Part shown: in pieces, positions 1 to 6,737 of the stretch | Layout of the letters: each line of letters starts with the position of its first letter | Position numbering within the stretch: the first letter of the stretch is position 1 | NCBI GenBank assembly: GCA_964456515.1 | Contig: CAYVZP010000001.1 | Span: forward strand, 30,437-94,436 | Direction of reading: 5' to 3' | From: Azoamicus sp964456515 | Lineage (GTDB): Bacteria > Pseudomonadota > Gammaproteobacteria > UBA6186 > Azoamicaceae | Length of the DNA: 64,000 nucleotides | Notes under the pieces: generated by a model | The model's input: only the letters and a program-made list of their open reading frames with translations | Told to the model about the DNA's origin: nothing | Database searches by the model: none | Translations under genes and position numbers: made by a program

Positions 1-224
1 ATATCAATTACTAATTCAACTTCACTGCCAATTTTAATTTCTAATTCCCCTTTTTCGTTTTCGAATTGAGTTATTGGTATATAACAATCTGATTTTAAAA
101 AAGAGTTGATAGTAACAAAATTATTATTTATATCAATAACATTGCCTTTAATTAATGCTCCGGAATAAATTGGTGGATCGATTAAAATTTTTTTATATAA
201 ATTTTTAAAATCATTTTCACTCAT
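1..224 (-). CDS. rpsA: 30S ribosomal protein S1, 5' part only
   Basis: The first 74 codons of a leftward gene that runs off the left edge of the window. The start is the ATG whose complement is at 222-224. The translation begins MSENDFKNLYKK and continues through GALIKGNVIDI, LKSDCYIPITQF and GELEIKIGSEVELVI, which follow the N-terminus and first S1/OB repeat of gammaproteobacterial ribosomal protein S1. S1 binds mRNA on the 30S subunit and helps initiation on messages with weak Shine-Dalgarno sequences, which are common in this window. Length and number of S1 repeats cannot be judged from this fragment. The identification rests on the first domain only. Confidence 0.85.
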   Translation of the reverse strand, partial: MSENDFKNLYKKILIDPPIYSGALIKGNVIDINNNFVTINSFLKSDCYIPITQFENEKGELEIKIGSEVELVID

Positions 225-310
225 AAATATAAGCCTTTTAAAATAAAATAAAGTTAAACATCTTTTTTAATATTAGTAATTTTTCATAATAATAATATTA
301 TGATATAAAT

Positions 311-360
311 AAAAAAAAACAAAAAAAAAATTATAAAATAAATGTTTTTATTTTATAATT
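311..360 (-). terminator. Putative Rho-independent terminator for the tRNA-Met/tRNA-Phe unit
   Basis: A perfect 13-bp inverted repeat (arms 329-341 and 348-360, 6-nt loop) lies downstream of the leftward tRNA-Phe gene. Read on the minus strand it is followed by a T-rich run at 311-328 broken by a single G. The stem is almost entirely A-T, so hairpin strength is doubtful. The position and the one-sided T-tract favour a terminator for leftward transcription. Confidence 0.4.
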
Positions 361-440
361 GTATTAAATCAGTTATTATACAAAAATTGAGGATACATAA
401 ACATAATAAAATAGCGCTGATCATATAAATCATCCAAGTT

Positions 441-489
441 TAAAAAATAAAAAATAAAAAATAAAAAATAAAAAATAAAAAATAAAAAA
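441..489. repeat. 7-bp tandem repeat, seven copies of TAAAAAA
   Basis: Seven exact copies of the 7-mer TAAAAAA lie between rpsA and tRNA-Phe, with T at 441, 448, 455, 462, 469, 476 and 483. No gene is visible in 225-495; besides this repeat the region holds the hairpin at 329-360 and otherwise A+T-rich sequence. The repeat is probably a slippage-prone microsatellite. Confidence 0.9.
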
Positions 490-495
490 CATGTA

Positions 496-568
496 TGGCC
501 AGAGGCGGAATTGAACCGCCGACACAAGGATTTTCAGTCCTTTGCTCTACCAACTGAGCTATCTAGCC
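496..568 (-). tRNA. tRNA-Phe (GAA)
   Basis: A complete cloverleaf of 73 nt on the minus strand, with 5' GGCTAGA, D-arm GCTCAGTTGGTAGAGC, anticodon GAA and T-loop TTCAATT. The discriminator base is A. CCA is not encoded. Confidence 0.95.
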
Positions 569-622
569 TTAATTATTTTAATAATATAAAATTTAAAATA
601 ATTTAACAATATTTTTTAATAA

Positions 623-696
623 TAGCTATGAGTGGATTTGAACCACTGACCTCAGCGTTATGAGTGCTGTGCTCTAACCACCTGAGCTACATAGCC
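623..696 (-). tRNA. tRNA-Met (CAT), elongator type
   Basis: A 74-nt cloverleaf on the minus strand with 5' GGCTATG, D-arm GCTCAGGTGGTTAGAGC and anticodon CAT in loop CTCATAA. The acceptor and D-arm follow the gammaproteobacterial elongator tRNA-Met rather than tRNA-Ile2, which also carries CAT. The last anticodon-stem pair (31-39) is an A-C mismatch and the first acceptor pair is G-U. CCA is not encoded. Confidence 0.85.
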
Positions 697-772
697 CTAT
701 TATATATTTAAATATATTAAATATATTTGTCAATATTTTATATAATGTTTTTTTAAAATAGATAAAAATAAT

Positions 773-2167
773 ATGATAATAACACGATTCGCTCCAAGCC
801 CAACAGGTTATATTCATTTAGGTAATATACGAACAGCTTTTTTTTGTTGGTTGTTTGTTAAACAAAATAATGGTAAATTTTTAATTAGAATAGATGATAC
901 AGATAATAAACGTGTATTACAAAAATATATAAATGATATTCTTAATGTATTACGTTGGTTTAAAATAGATTACGATGATGATTTAATTTTTCAATCAAAA
1001 AATAAATCGCAATATGAAATTATGCTTAAACAATTAATAGCAACTGGATATGCTTATAAGTGTTTTTGTAGTAAAAATAGATTGACTGATTTAAAAAATA
1101 TGCAGATTAAGAATAAAGTTAAGGTGAAATATGATGGTAGGTGTTTAAATTTAGCAAATAAACATGATTTGGATTTTGTAATACGATTTAAAAATAATAC
1201 ATGTAATAAAACTTCTTTTTTTGATTTAGTAAAAGGTTTAATTGAAGTGTCGAATTTAGAATTTGATGATTTTATAATTGCTAAAAATAATTTTAATCCA
1301 ACATATAATTTTGCGTGTGTTGTGGATGATATAAATTATAATATTACACATGTAATAAGAGGCGAAGATCATATAAGTAATACAATTAAACAAATAAATT
1401 TGATTAACGCTTTAAAAAGAACTGTTCCAAAATATGTTCACTTGCCAATGATTTTAGATATAAATAAAAACGTTTTGTCAAAAAGAAGGCGTGAATCAAA
1501 TGTTATGTATTATAAAACTGAAGGGTTTTTATATCAAGCGATATTAAATTATATAATTAAATTAGGTTGGTCATTTAAAAATCAGGAGATTTTTTCTATA
1601 AAGGAAATGATACAATTATTTAATTTTAAAAATATAAATAAGTCTTCATGTGAAATAAATGAAAAAAAATTAATTTGGCTTAATAAATATTATATGACAC
1701 ATTCTACAACACAGTCTTTATATGAGCAAATTATTCCAATTAAAAAAAAAATCATAATTAATTATAATTTAGGTCCAGATATTAAAACATTAATAGATAT
1801 ATATAAAATGCGTGAAAATACTATGAAGCAAATAATAATATCTAATTTTTATTTATATATTGAAACGATTGATATACCTGATAATTATTTAGAAATATTT
1901 TATGAAACTAAAATTATAATTATATTGTTAAATATTTATGCTGATATTAAAAATATTAAATTTAAATGGGAAAGTAATAACATTAAGATATATGTTAAAA
2001 ATATTATAAATATTAATAAAATATCATTTTCTAAACTTGCAATTCCTTTGAGAATTTTAATTACTGGATGTAATAATAAAAAACCAATATATGATTTGTT
2101 TTTTTTATCAGGGCGTATCTTGCTTTTAAAAAAAATTAGACATATTATAAAGAGAGTTAATATATAA
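773..2167 (+). CDS. gltX: Glutamyl-tRNA synthetase
   Basis: Class I aminoacyl-tRNA synthetase that charges tRNA-Glu; cytoplasmic. The 464 residues are close to the usual length of about 470. The Rossmann-fold signature FAPSPTGYIHLGN is at residues 6-18, with the HIGH motif in the form HLGN. The KMSKS equivalent is VLSKRR near residue 234. The conserved VIRGEDHISNT stretch precedes it. The C-terminal anticodon-binding part is present but very rich in Ile, Asn and Lys. The gene is directly followed by tRNA-Ala(GGC) and tRNA-Glu; gltX beside tRNA-Ala(GGC) is also seen in E. coli. The ATG at 773 places the signature at the expected distance from the N-terminus. Whether the enzyme is discriminating cannot be told from the sequence. 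Confidence 0.97.
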   Translation: MIITRFAPSPTGYIHLGNIRTAFFCWLFVKQNNGKFLIRIDDTDNKRVLQKYINDILNVLRWFKIDYDDDLIFQSKNKSQYEIMLKQLIATGYAYKCFCSKNRLTDLKNMQIKNKVKVKYDGRCLNLANKHDLDFVIRFKNNTCNKTSFFDLVKGLIEVSNLEFDDFIIAKNNFNPTYNFACVVDDINYNITHVIRGEDHISNTIKQINLINALKRTVPKYVHLPMILDINKNVLSKRRRESNVMYYKTEGFLYQAILNYIIKLGWSFKNQEIFSIKEMIQLFNFKNINKSSCEINEKKLIWLNKYYMTHSTTQSLYEQIIPIKKKIIINYNLGPDIKTLIDIYKMRENTMKQIIISNFYLYIETIDIPDNYLEIFYETKIIIILLNIYADIKNIKFKWESNNIKIYVKNIININKISFSKLAIPLRILITGCNNKKPIYDLFFLSGRILLLKKIRHIIKRVNI

Positions 2168-2170
2168 TAT

Positions 2171-2245
2171 GGGGTTATAGCTCAAATTGGTTAGAGCGTT
2201 TGCATGGCATGCAAAAGGCTGGTGGTTCAAGTCCACTTAACTCCA
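2171..2245 (+). tRNA. tRNA-Ala (GGC)
   Basis: A 75-nt cloverleaf three bases after gltX. The acceptor is GGGGTTA paired with TAACTCC, the anticodon loop is ATGGCAT (anticodon GGC) and the T-loop is TTCAAGT. The discriminator is A and CCA is not encoded. Confidence 0.94.
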
Positions 2246-2259
2246 ATGTTAATTTTTAT

Positions 2260-2332
2260 GTCCCTATCGTCTAGAGGTTTAGGACACTGCCCTTTCACGG
2301 CGGCAACAGGGGTTCGAATCCCCTTAGGGATG
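2260..2332 (+). tRNA. tRNA-Glu (TTC)
   Basis: A 73-nt cloverleaf with acceptor GTCCCTA/TAGGGAT, anticodon loop CTTTCAC (anticodon TTC) and T-loop TTCGAAT. The discriminator is G. It is the substrate of the neighbouring GltX. Confidence 0.95.
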
Positions 2333-2366
2333 TTAATTAAAATTTTTGTGAAAAGTTTTAAAGCAC

Positions 2367-2457
2367 GGAGAGGTGGCAGAGTGGTTTAATGCGATGGTCT
2401 TGAAAACCATTGAGGAATATTTTTATACCTCCCAGGGTTCAAATCCCTGTCTCTCCT
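2367..2457 (+). tRNA. tRNA-Ser (TGA)
   Basis: A class II tRNA of 91 nt with a long variable arm (GAGG...CCTC), acceptor GGAGAGG/TCTCTCC, anticodon loop CTTGAAA (anticodon TGA) and T-loop TTCAAAT. The base in the discriminator position is T rather than the G usual for bacterial tRNA-Ser; the other tRNA-Ser at 13699-13788 has G. Confidence 0.93.
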
Positions 2458-2506
2458 TTAAATATTGACATAAATATTATATTAATATATATATATATTA
2501 GGTAAA

Positions 2507-2578
2507 GCGGGAATAGCTTAGTGGTAGAGCACAACCTTGCCAAGGTTGGGGTCGCGAGTTCAAATCTCGTTTCCCGCT
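2507..2578 (+). tRNA. tRNA-Gly (GCC)
   Basis: A 72-nt cloverleaf with perfect acceptor GCGGGAA/TTCCCGC, anticodon loop TTGCCAA (anticodon GCC), T-loop TTCAAAT and discriminator T. It is the first gene of a Gly-Cys-Leu trio equivalent to glyW-cysT-leuZ of E. coli. Confidence 0.95.
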
Positions 2579-2584
2579 AATAAA

Positions 2585-2657
2585 GGCTGAGTGGCAGAAT
2601 GGTTTTATGCGGTGGCCTGCAAAGCCATTAATGTCGGTTCGATTCCGGCCTCAGCCT
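2585..2657 (+). tRNA. tRNA-Cys (GCA)
   Basis: A 73-nt cloverleaf starting 6 nt after tRNA-Gly. The acceptor is GGCTGAG/CTCAGCC, the anticodon loop CTGCAAA (anticodon GCA) and the discriminator T, as expected for tRNA-Cys. Confidence 0.94.
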
Positions 2658-2669
2658 TATTATGATTTA

Positions 2670-2753
2670 GCCCAGGTGGCGGAACAGGTAGACGCAAGGG
2701 ACTTAAAATCCCTCGGAATTATTTCTGTGCCGGTTCAAGTCCGGCTCTGGGTA
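2670..2753 (+). tRNA. tRNA-Leu (TAA)
   Basis: A class II tRNA of 84 nt. The acceptor is GCCCAGG/TCTGGGT, the anticodon loop CTTAAAA (anticodon TAA), with a variable arm and T-loop TTCAAGT. The discriminator is A. It is the last gene before the assembly gap. Confidence 0.94.
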
Positions 2754-2760
2754 AAAAAAA

Positions 2761-2860
2761 NNNNNNNNNNNNNNNNNNNNNNNNNNNNNNNNNNNNNNNN
2801 NNNNNNNNNNNNNNNNNNNNNNNNNNNNNNNNNNNNNNNNNNNNNNNNNNNNNNNNNNNN
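2761..2860. other. Assembly gap (100 N)
   Basis: Exactly 100 N, the conventional scaffold gap of unknown true length. It removes the start of nfuA and whatever lies between nfuA and tRNA-Leu. Confidence 0.99.
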
Positions 2861-3374
2861 TCACATTGATTCAGATTTAAATTTAATAACATATATATCA
2901 GTTATATATCCATTAACAAAATATGCACATGTTAATATAACATTTTGTAAAAAAAATGATTTAAATGATAAAGATATAGAAATATATACAACAAATATTA
3001 AAATATTTATAGAAAATAAGTCGATCGCATTGCTTGAGGATGCTATAATAGATATTAAAGATGATAAACTTATAATTAACGCGCCAAATATCTATAATAA
3101 TAATAATATTATAAATATTAAAGATAAAATTAAAAATTTATTTGAAAATGAAATAAATGTAATTTTATCTCAACATGGTGGTTTTATAGAATTAATCGAT
3201 ATTATAAAGAATAATACTTTAATAATAAAATTTCATGGCGGGTGTCAGGGGTGCGGAATGGTTGATAGTACATTAAACAATTATATAGAAAAAATAGTAA
3301 AAAAACATTTTCCACAAATAACAATTATAAATGACATAACATCACATGAAATAAAAGATAATTCTTATTATTAA
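2861..3374 (+). CDS. nfuA: Fe/S biogenesis protein NfuA, 5' end lost in gap
   Basis: About 170 C-terminal residues of NfuA, a carrier that delivers 4Fe-4S clusters to apoproteins. The first part resembles the degenerate A-type (IscA-like) domain. The C-terminal part is a NifU-like domain starting near 'VILSQHGGFIELI' and containing GGCQGCGM, whose two cysteines in CxxC bind the cluster at the dimer interface. The reading frame is open from the end of the gap. Its stop overlaps the stop of the convergent tadA by 4 bp. Likely clients in this window include the radical-SAM enzyme RlmN; the Mrp ATPase at 58094 belongs to the same Fe/S trafficking function. Confidence 0.9.
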
Positions 3375-3799
3375 TATCGTTTAAATAAAAAAAAATTATT
3401 TAATAATGTTACCGATTCCTTTTCTAAAACCCCACCAATGTATTTGTATTTGTATTTATAGTTATAATTATTTTTTAAATTGTTAGTATTGTATGCACTA
3501 AATATAATGTTATTTATACGTGATATAATTATAGATGATAAACATAAAAAACATGGTTCAAGTGTTATATATATAACACTTCCAGTTAAAAATTTGTTTG
3601 AAATATAAAAAGATGCTTGTGCTAAAGCTATAACCTCTCCATGATTTGTAGTGAAAAAGTATAAATTAGAATAATTAAAACCTATCCCAATTTCAAAATT
3701 ATTATTAATAATAATTGATCCAATTGGAATATTTTTTAATAAAAATGATTTTCGTGCTAATAAAATAGTTCTACGCATCCAAAAATTATATGTTAACAA
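3371..3799 (-). CDS. tadA: tRNA-specific adenosine deaminase
   Basis: Converts A34 to inosine in the anticodon of tRNA-Arg(ACG), which is itself encoded in this window at 13798. The cytidine-deaminase fold is visible: the first zinc ligand and catalytic glutamate are H53-G54-E55 (family usually HAE), and the other two zinc ligands lie in P82-C83-F84-L85-C86. The N-terminal FWMRRTILLARKS matches the YWMRHALTLAKRA region of E. coli TadA. Length is 142 residues against about 167, so the C-terminal helix is shortened. It ends against nfuA in convergent orientation and is separated from rplQ by 21 bp. Ala-to-Gly next to the catalytic Glu is conservative. Confidence 0.92.
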   Translation of the reverse strand: MLTYNFWMRRTILLARKSFLLKNIPIGSIIINNNFEIGIGFNYSNLYFFTTNHGEVIALAQASFYISNKFLTGSVIYITLEPCFLCLSSIIISRINNIIFSAYNTNNLKNNYNYKYKYKYIGGVLEKESVTLLNNFFLFKRY

Positions 3800-3820
3800 A
3801 ATAATAACACATATTTTTAT

Positions 3821-4183
3821 TTATATTTTTCTATCTACTAATTCTATAATTGCTAATTTAGCTGCATCACCTTTTCTATATTTATACTTTAAAATTCTTA
3901 CATAACCACCAGGTCTGTTTAAATACCGTTTGCCTAAAACATTAAATAATTTATTGATTATAATTTTATCTTTTATATGTTTTAAAATTAATCTTTTATT
4001 AGATAATGTGTATATTTTTGATAATGTTATTAATGGTTCTATAACTCGTCTTAATTCTTTAGCTTTTTCTAATGTTGTTACTATAATTTCATGTTTAATT
4101 AAACTTTTAGACATATTATAAAACATAATTTTTCTATGACTACTTGTTCTGCTAAAATGTCTGCTAATTTTCCTATGTCTCAT
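3821..4183 (-). CDS. rplQ: 50S ribosomal protein L17
   Basis: 120 residues against 127 in E. coli. The N-terminus MRHRKISRHFSRTSSHRKIMF is the L17 signature and the C-terminal PGGYVRILKYKYRKGDAA is the conserved strand pair. L17 is an assembly protein near the exit tunnel of the large subunit. It is the last gene of the alpha operon, 8 bp after rpoA, as in E. coli. Confidence 0.97.
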   Translation of the reverse strand: MRHRKISRHFSRTSSHRKIMFYNMSKSLIKHEIIVTTLEKAKELRRVIEPLITLSKIYTLSNKRLILKHIKDKIIINKLFNVLGKRYLNRPGGYVRILKYKYRKGDAAKLAIIELVDRKI

Positions 4184-4191
4184 ATACCACC

Positions 4192-5190
4192 TTAATTAAT
4201 AAATTTATTTTTATTGTAATCATCTTTAATTTCTTTCCAGTTTGCTATTTCCATGCCAAGAAATAAATCCATATTAAATAAAATGTTTTTTATTTCAGTT
4301 AAAGATTTTTTGCCTAAGTTTGGTGTTTTTAATAAATTTAATTCAGTTTTTTGAACAAGATCACCTATATAAATTATATTTTCTGTTTTTAAACAATTTG
4401 TTGAACGAACAGTTAAATTTAAATTGTTAATAGTTTTAAAAAGATTTTGATTTATAATTTTTTTTTGCACATCTTTTTTTTTAAAATCAAATTTATCAAA
4501 ATCAGCAAATACTAATAATTGATTAATTAAAATTTTAGATGATATTTTTAAGGCATCTATGCCTGTTATAGTACCATTGGTACGAATATTTAATTTTAAT
4601 CTATCAACATTAAGTTTGTTTTTAAAATTAATGTTTTCAACTTCATAGGTTACTCTGTCAATAGGACTAAAAAAAGCATCAACTTTTAACCATCCAGATG
4701 AATTATCAATATTTCCATCTGTATCAAATTTTGTTCTATAACCGAAGCTTTTAACAACATAGATATCTATACCTAAATCACCACATTCATCTATATTAGC
4801 AATAACGTGATCTGGATTAATGATTTCAACATTTTTAGGTAAGATAAAATCAGATGCATAAATTATACACGGCCCTTTTTTGCTTAAACTTAATTGAATT
4901 TCATTTTGTTTAGTCATTTTAAAAGATATACCACTTAAATTTAATAAAATTTCCATAACATCTTCATACACACCGCGTTTAAAGGCAAATTCATGTAAAA
5001 TTCCAGATATTTTTACAGCTGTAACAGCACATCCTGGCATAGATGATAATAAAACTCTACGAAAAGCATTGCCTAATGTATGTCCAAAACCTATGTCCAG
5101 TGGTTCTATAATCATTTCAATATTATTTTTATTAAATTCAGATACACTTACAATTTTAGGTTTTAAAAAATTATCTACCAAATCAAACAT
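4192..5190 (-). CDS. rpoA: RNA polymerase alpha subunit
   Basis: 332 residues, full length. The N-terminal domain (to about residue 235) carries the assembly motif GFGHTLGNAFRRVLLSSMPG. After a short linker, the C-terminal domain (about 250-320) holds the helix-hairpin-helix LLKTPNLGKKSLTEIKNIL that contacts UP elements and activators. Retention of the C-terminal domain suggests that promoter DNA contacts remain functional despite genome reduction. It lies between rpsD (20 bp upstream) and rplQ (8 bp downstream) in the alpha operon. Confidence 0.97.
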   Translation of the reverse strand: MFDLVDNFLKPKIVSVSEFNKNNIEMIIEPLDIGFGHTLGNAFRRVLLSSMPGCAVTAVKISGILHEFAFKRGVYEDVMEILLNLSGISFKMTKQNEIQLSLSKKGPCIIYASDFILPKNVEIINPDHVIANIDECGDLGIDIYVVKSFGYRTKFDTDGNIDNSSGWLKVDAFFSPIDRVTYEVENINFKNKLNVDRLKLNIRTNGTITGIDALKISSKILINQLLVFADFDKFDFKKKDVQKKIINQNLFKTINNLNLTVRSTNCLKTENIIYIGDLVQKTELNLLKTPNLGKKSLTEIKNILFNMDLFLGMEIANWKEIKDDYNKNKFIN

Positions 5191-5210
5191 TTGCTTTTAA
5201 ATCCTTATAA

Positions 5211-5849
5211 TTATTTAGAATAAAATTCAATAATTAATTGTTCATTTAAATCACTTGACAACTCTTTTCGTTCAGGTGTTCTTAAATATTTTCCAAACAT
5301 GTTTTTCACATCAACGTTAATCCATGGTGCAAATCCAACTTTTTCTGCACATCTTAATGAATGTTGTATTCGTAATTGATTTTTACTTGTGGTATTAATT
5401 TTAATCATATCGCCAACATTAACATGATAGGAAGGAATGTTAATAATACGCTCAGTTTTACTGGATGAAACTATAATAGATTTGTGTGATACTAATTGTC
5501 GTGCTTCAGCTCGTGTTATTGAAAAACCCATTCTATAAACTATATTATCTAATCTAGATTCAAGTAATGTTAATAACATTTCACCTGAATTTGTTTTAGT
5601 TTTTAAAGATTTTTTATAATAATTAAAAAATTGTTTTTCTAATACGCCGTATATATATTTTACACATTGTTTAGCGCTTAATTGAAGTGAATAATTGCCA
5701 GCAATTTTTTTTCGTTTATTTCCATGTTGTCCAGGAAAAACTTTTAAATTACATTTACTTGATATATTTCTACCGCCAATACCTTTTAAATTTAAATCAA
5801 GTCCAACTCTACGTGACATTTTGCATGATGATTTTAAAAAACGAGCCAT
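5211..5849 (-). CDS. rpsD: 30S ribosomal protein S4
   Basis: 212 residues against 206 in E. coli. I chose the ATG at 5849, which gives MARFLKSSCKMSRRVGLDL as in the family. A frame-compatible ATG 39 bp upstream would overlap the end of rpsK and add a tail that the family lacks. The S4 RNA-binding domain (RLDNIVYRMGFSITRAEARQLVSHKSI) is intact. S4 is a primary 16S rRNA binder that nucleates 30S assembly, and in E. coli it represses its own operon; whether that regulation survives is unknown. It begins 4 bp after the rpsK stop. Confidence 0.97.
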   Translation of the reverse strand: MARFLKSSCKMSRRVGLDLNLKGIGGRNISSKCNLKVFPGQHGNKRKKIAGNYSLQLSAKQCVKYIYGVLEKQFFNYYKKSLKTKTNSGEMLLTLLESRLDNIVYRMGFSITRAEARQLVSHKSIIVSSSKTERIINIPSYHVNVGDMIKINTTSKNQLRIQHSLRCAEKVGFAPWINVDVKNMFGKYLRTPERKELSSDLNEQLIIEFYSK

Positions 5850-5853
5850 TTTA

Positions 5854-6234
5854 TTATACCCTTCTTTCTTTTGATGGTCTACATCCATTGTGTGGTATGC
5901 TAGTTACATCAGCAATATAAGTAATTTTTAAATATGTAGCCAATCCTCTCATTGCAGCTTCTCTGCCTGGGCCAGGCCCTTTTACAAATATTTCTATTGA
6001 CATTAATCCAAATGTATCTTTTGCTAATTTGGCTATAGATTTTGATGCAACTTGTGCTGCGTACGGTGTGCTTTTTTTAGATCCTTTAAAACCTTCAGTT
6101 CCAGCTGTTTTCCATATTAAAACATTACCAAGAATATCTGAAATATATATTAGTGTATTATTATATGATGCTTGAATATACGCTTTGCCTACAGCTAAAT
6201 TTTTTTTATGTTTTTTTTTAAATTTTTTTTTCAT
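5854..6234 (-). CDS. rpsK: 30S ribosomal protein S11
   Basis: 126 residues. Conserved stretches include GKAYIQASYNNTLIYISD, AAQVASKSIAKLAKD, FVKGPGPGREAAMRGL and the C-terminal signature TSIPHNGCRPSKERRV. S11 sits on the 30S platform at the E-site codon. It lies 17 bp after rpsM in the alpha operon. Confidence 0.97.
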   Translation of the reverse strand: MKKKFKKKHKKNLAVGKAYIQASYNNTLIYISDILGNVLIWKTAGTEGFKGSKKSTPYAAQVASKSIAKLAKDTFGLMSIEIFVKGPGPGREAAMRGLATYLKITYIADVTSIPHNGCRPSKERRV

Positions 6235-6251
6235 ATTATTTTTTTATAGAT

Positions 6252-6599
6252 TTATTTTTTTTTAATTCTTTTTCTAGTTTTAGCATTGGTCTTAGTTCTT
6301 TGCCCGTTAACTGGCAGTCGTGCTTTATGTCGTGAGCCTTTATAACATTTAATATCTATTAATCGTTTAATATTAAGTCTGATTCTAGTTCTTAAATTAC
6401 CTTCAACATCAAAATCAGATATAAGTTTTTGTATGTGTGAAATATTATTTTCATTTAAATGTTTAACTTTACATGTTGGTAAAATTTTAGCCATTTTACA
6501 TATATAAATAGAATTAATTTTACCAATACCATATATACTTCTTAATGCAATCGATATATGTTTATTAGAATTTAAAACAATTCCAGAAATTCGTATCAT
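6252..6599 (-). CDS. rpsM: 30S ribosomal protein S13
   Basis: 115 residues (118 in E. coli). The helix-two-turn-helix IALRSIYGIGKINSIYICK and the basic C-terminal GSRHKARLPVNGQRTKTNA that reaches the P-site tRNA are both present. S13 forms bridges to the large subunit from the 30S head. It follows rpmJ by 16 bp. Confidence 0.97.
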   Translation of the reverse strand: MIRISGIVLNSNKHISIALRSIYGIGKINSIYICKMAKILPTCKVKHLNENNISHIQKLISDFDVEGNLRTRIRLNIKRLIDIKCYKGSRHKARLPVNGQRTKTNAKTRKRIKKK

Positions 6600-6615
6600 A
6601 AAAAACCTTTTTAAA

Positions 6616-6729
6616 TTAACCTTGTCTTTGTTTGTGTTTAGGATTAATACATATTACTCTAAGAACTCTACAACGTCTAACTATTATACAATTTTTACAC
6701 ATTTTTTTTATAGATGATCTAACTTTCAT
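6616..6729 (-). CDS. rpmJ: 50S ribosomal protein L36
   Basis: A small gene of 37 codons. The protein starts MKVRSSIKKMCKNC and ends INPKHKQRQG. Zinc ligands C11 and C14 (CKNC), C27 and H32 are present, so this is the zinc-binding (C+) form of L36. It fills the space between secY (8 bp) and rpsM (16 bp), its standard place at the secY-alpha operon junction. Confidence 0.97.
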   Translation of the reverse strand: MKVRSSIKKMCKNCIIVRRCRVLRVICINPKHKQRQG

Positions 6730-6737
6730 TTTAATCC

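Noticed and set aside
2204..2389. A 61-codon open frame across the tRNA-Ala, tRNA-Glu and tRNA-Ser genes.
   Set aside because: It lies over well-formed tRNA genes and has no protein-like sequence; tRNA genes explain the conservation.
2607..2760. An open frame through tRNA-Cys and tRNA-Leu that continues into the gap and joins nfuA.
   Set aside because: The upstream part is tRNA sequence; only the part after the gap is NfuA. The join is an artefact of reading through N.
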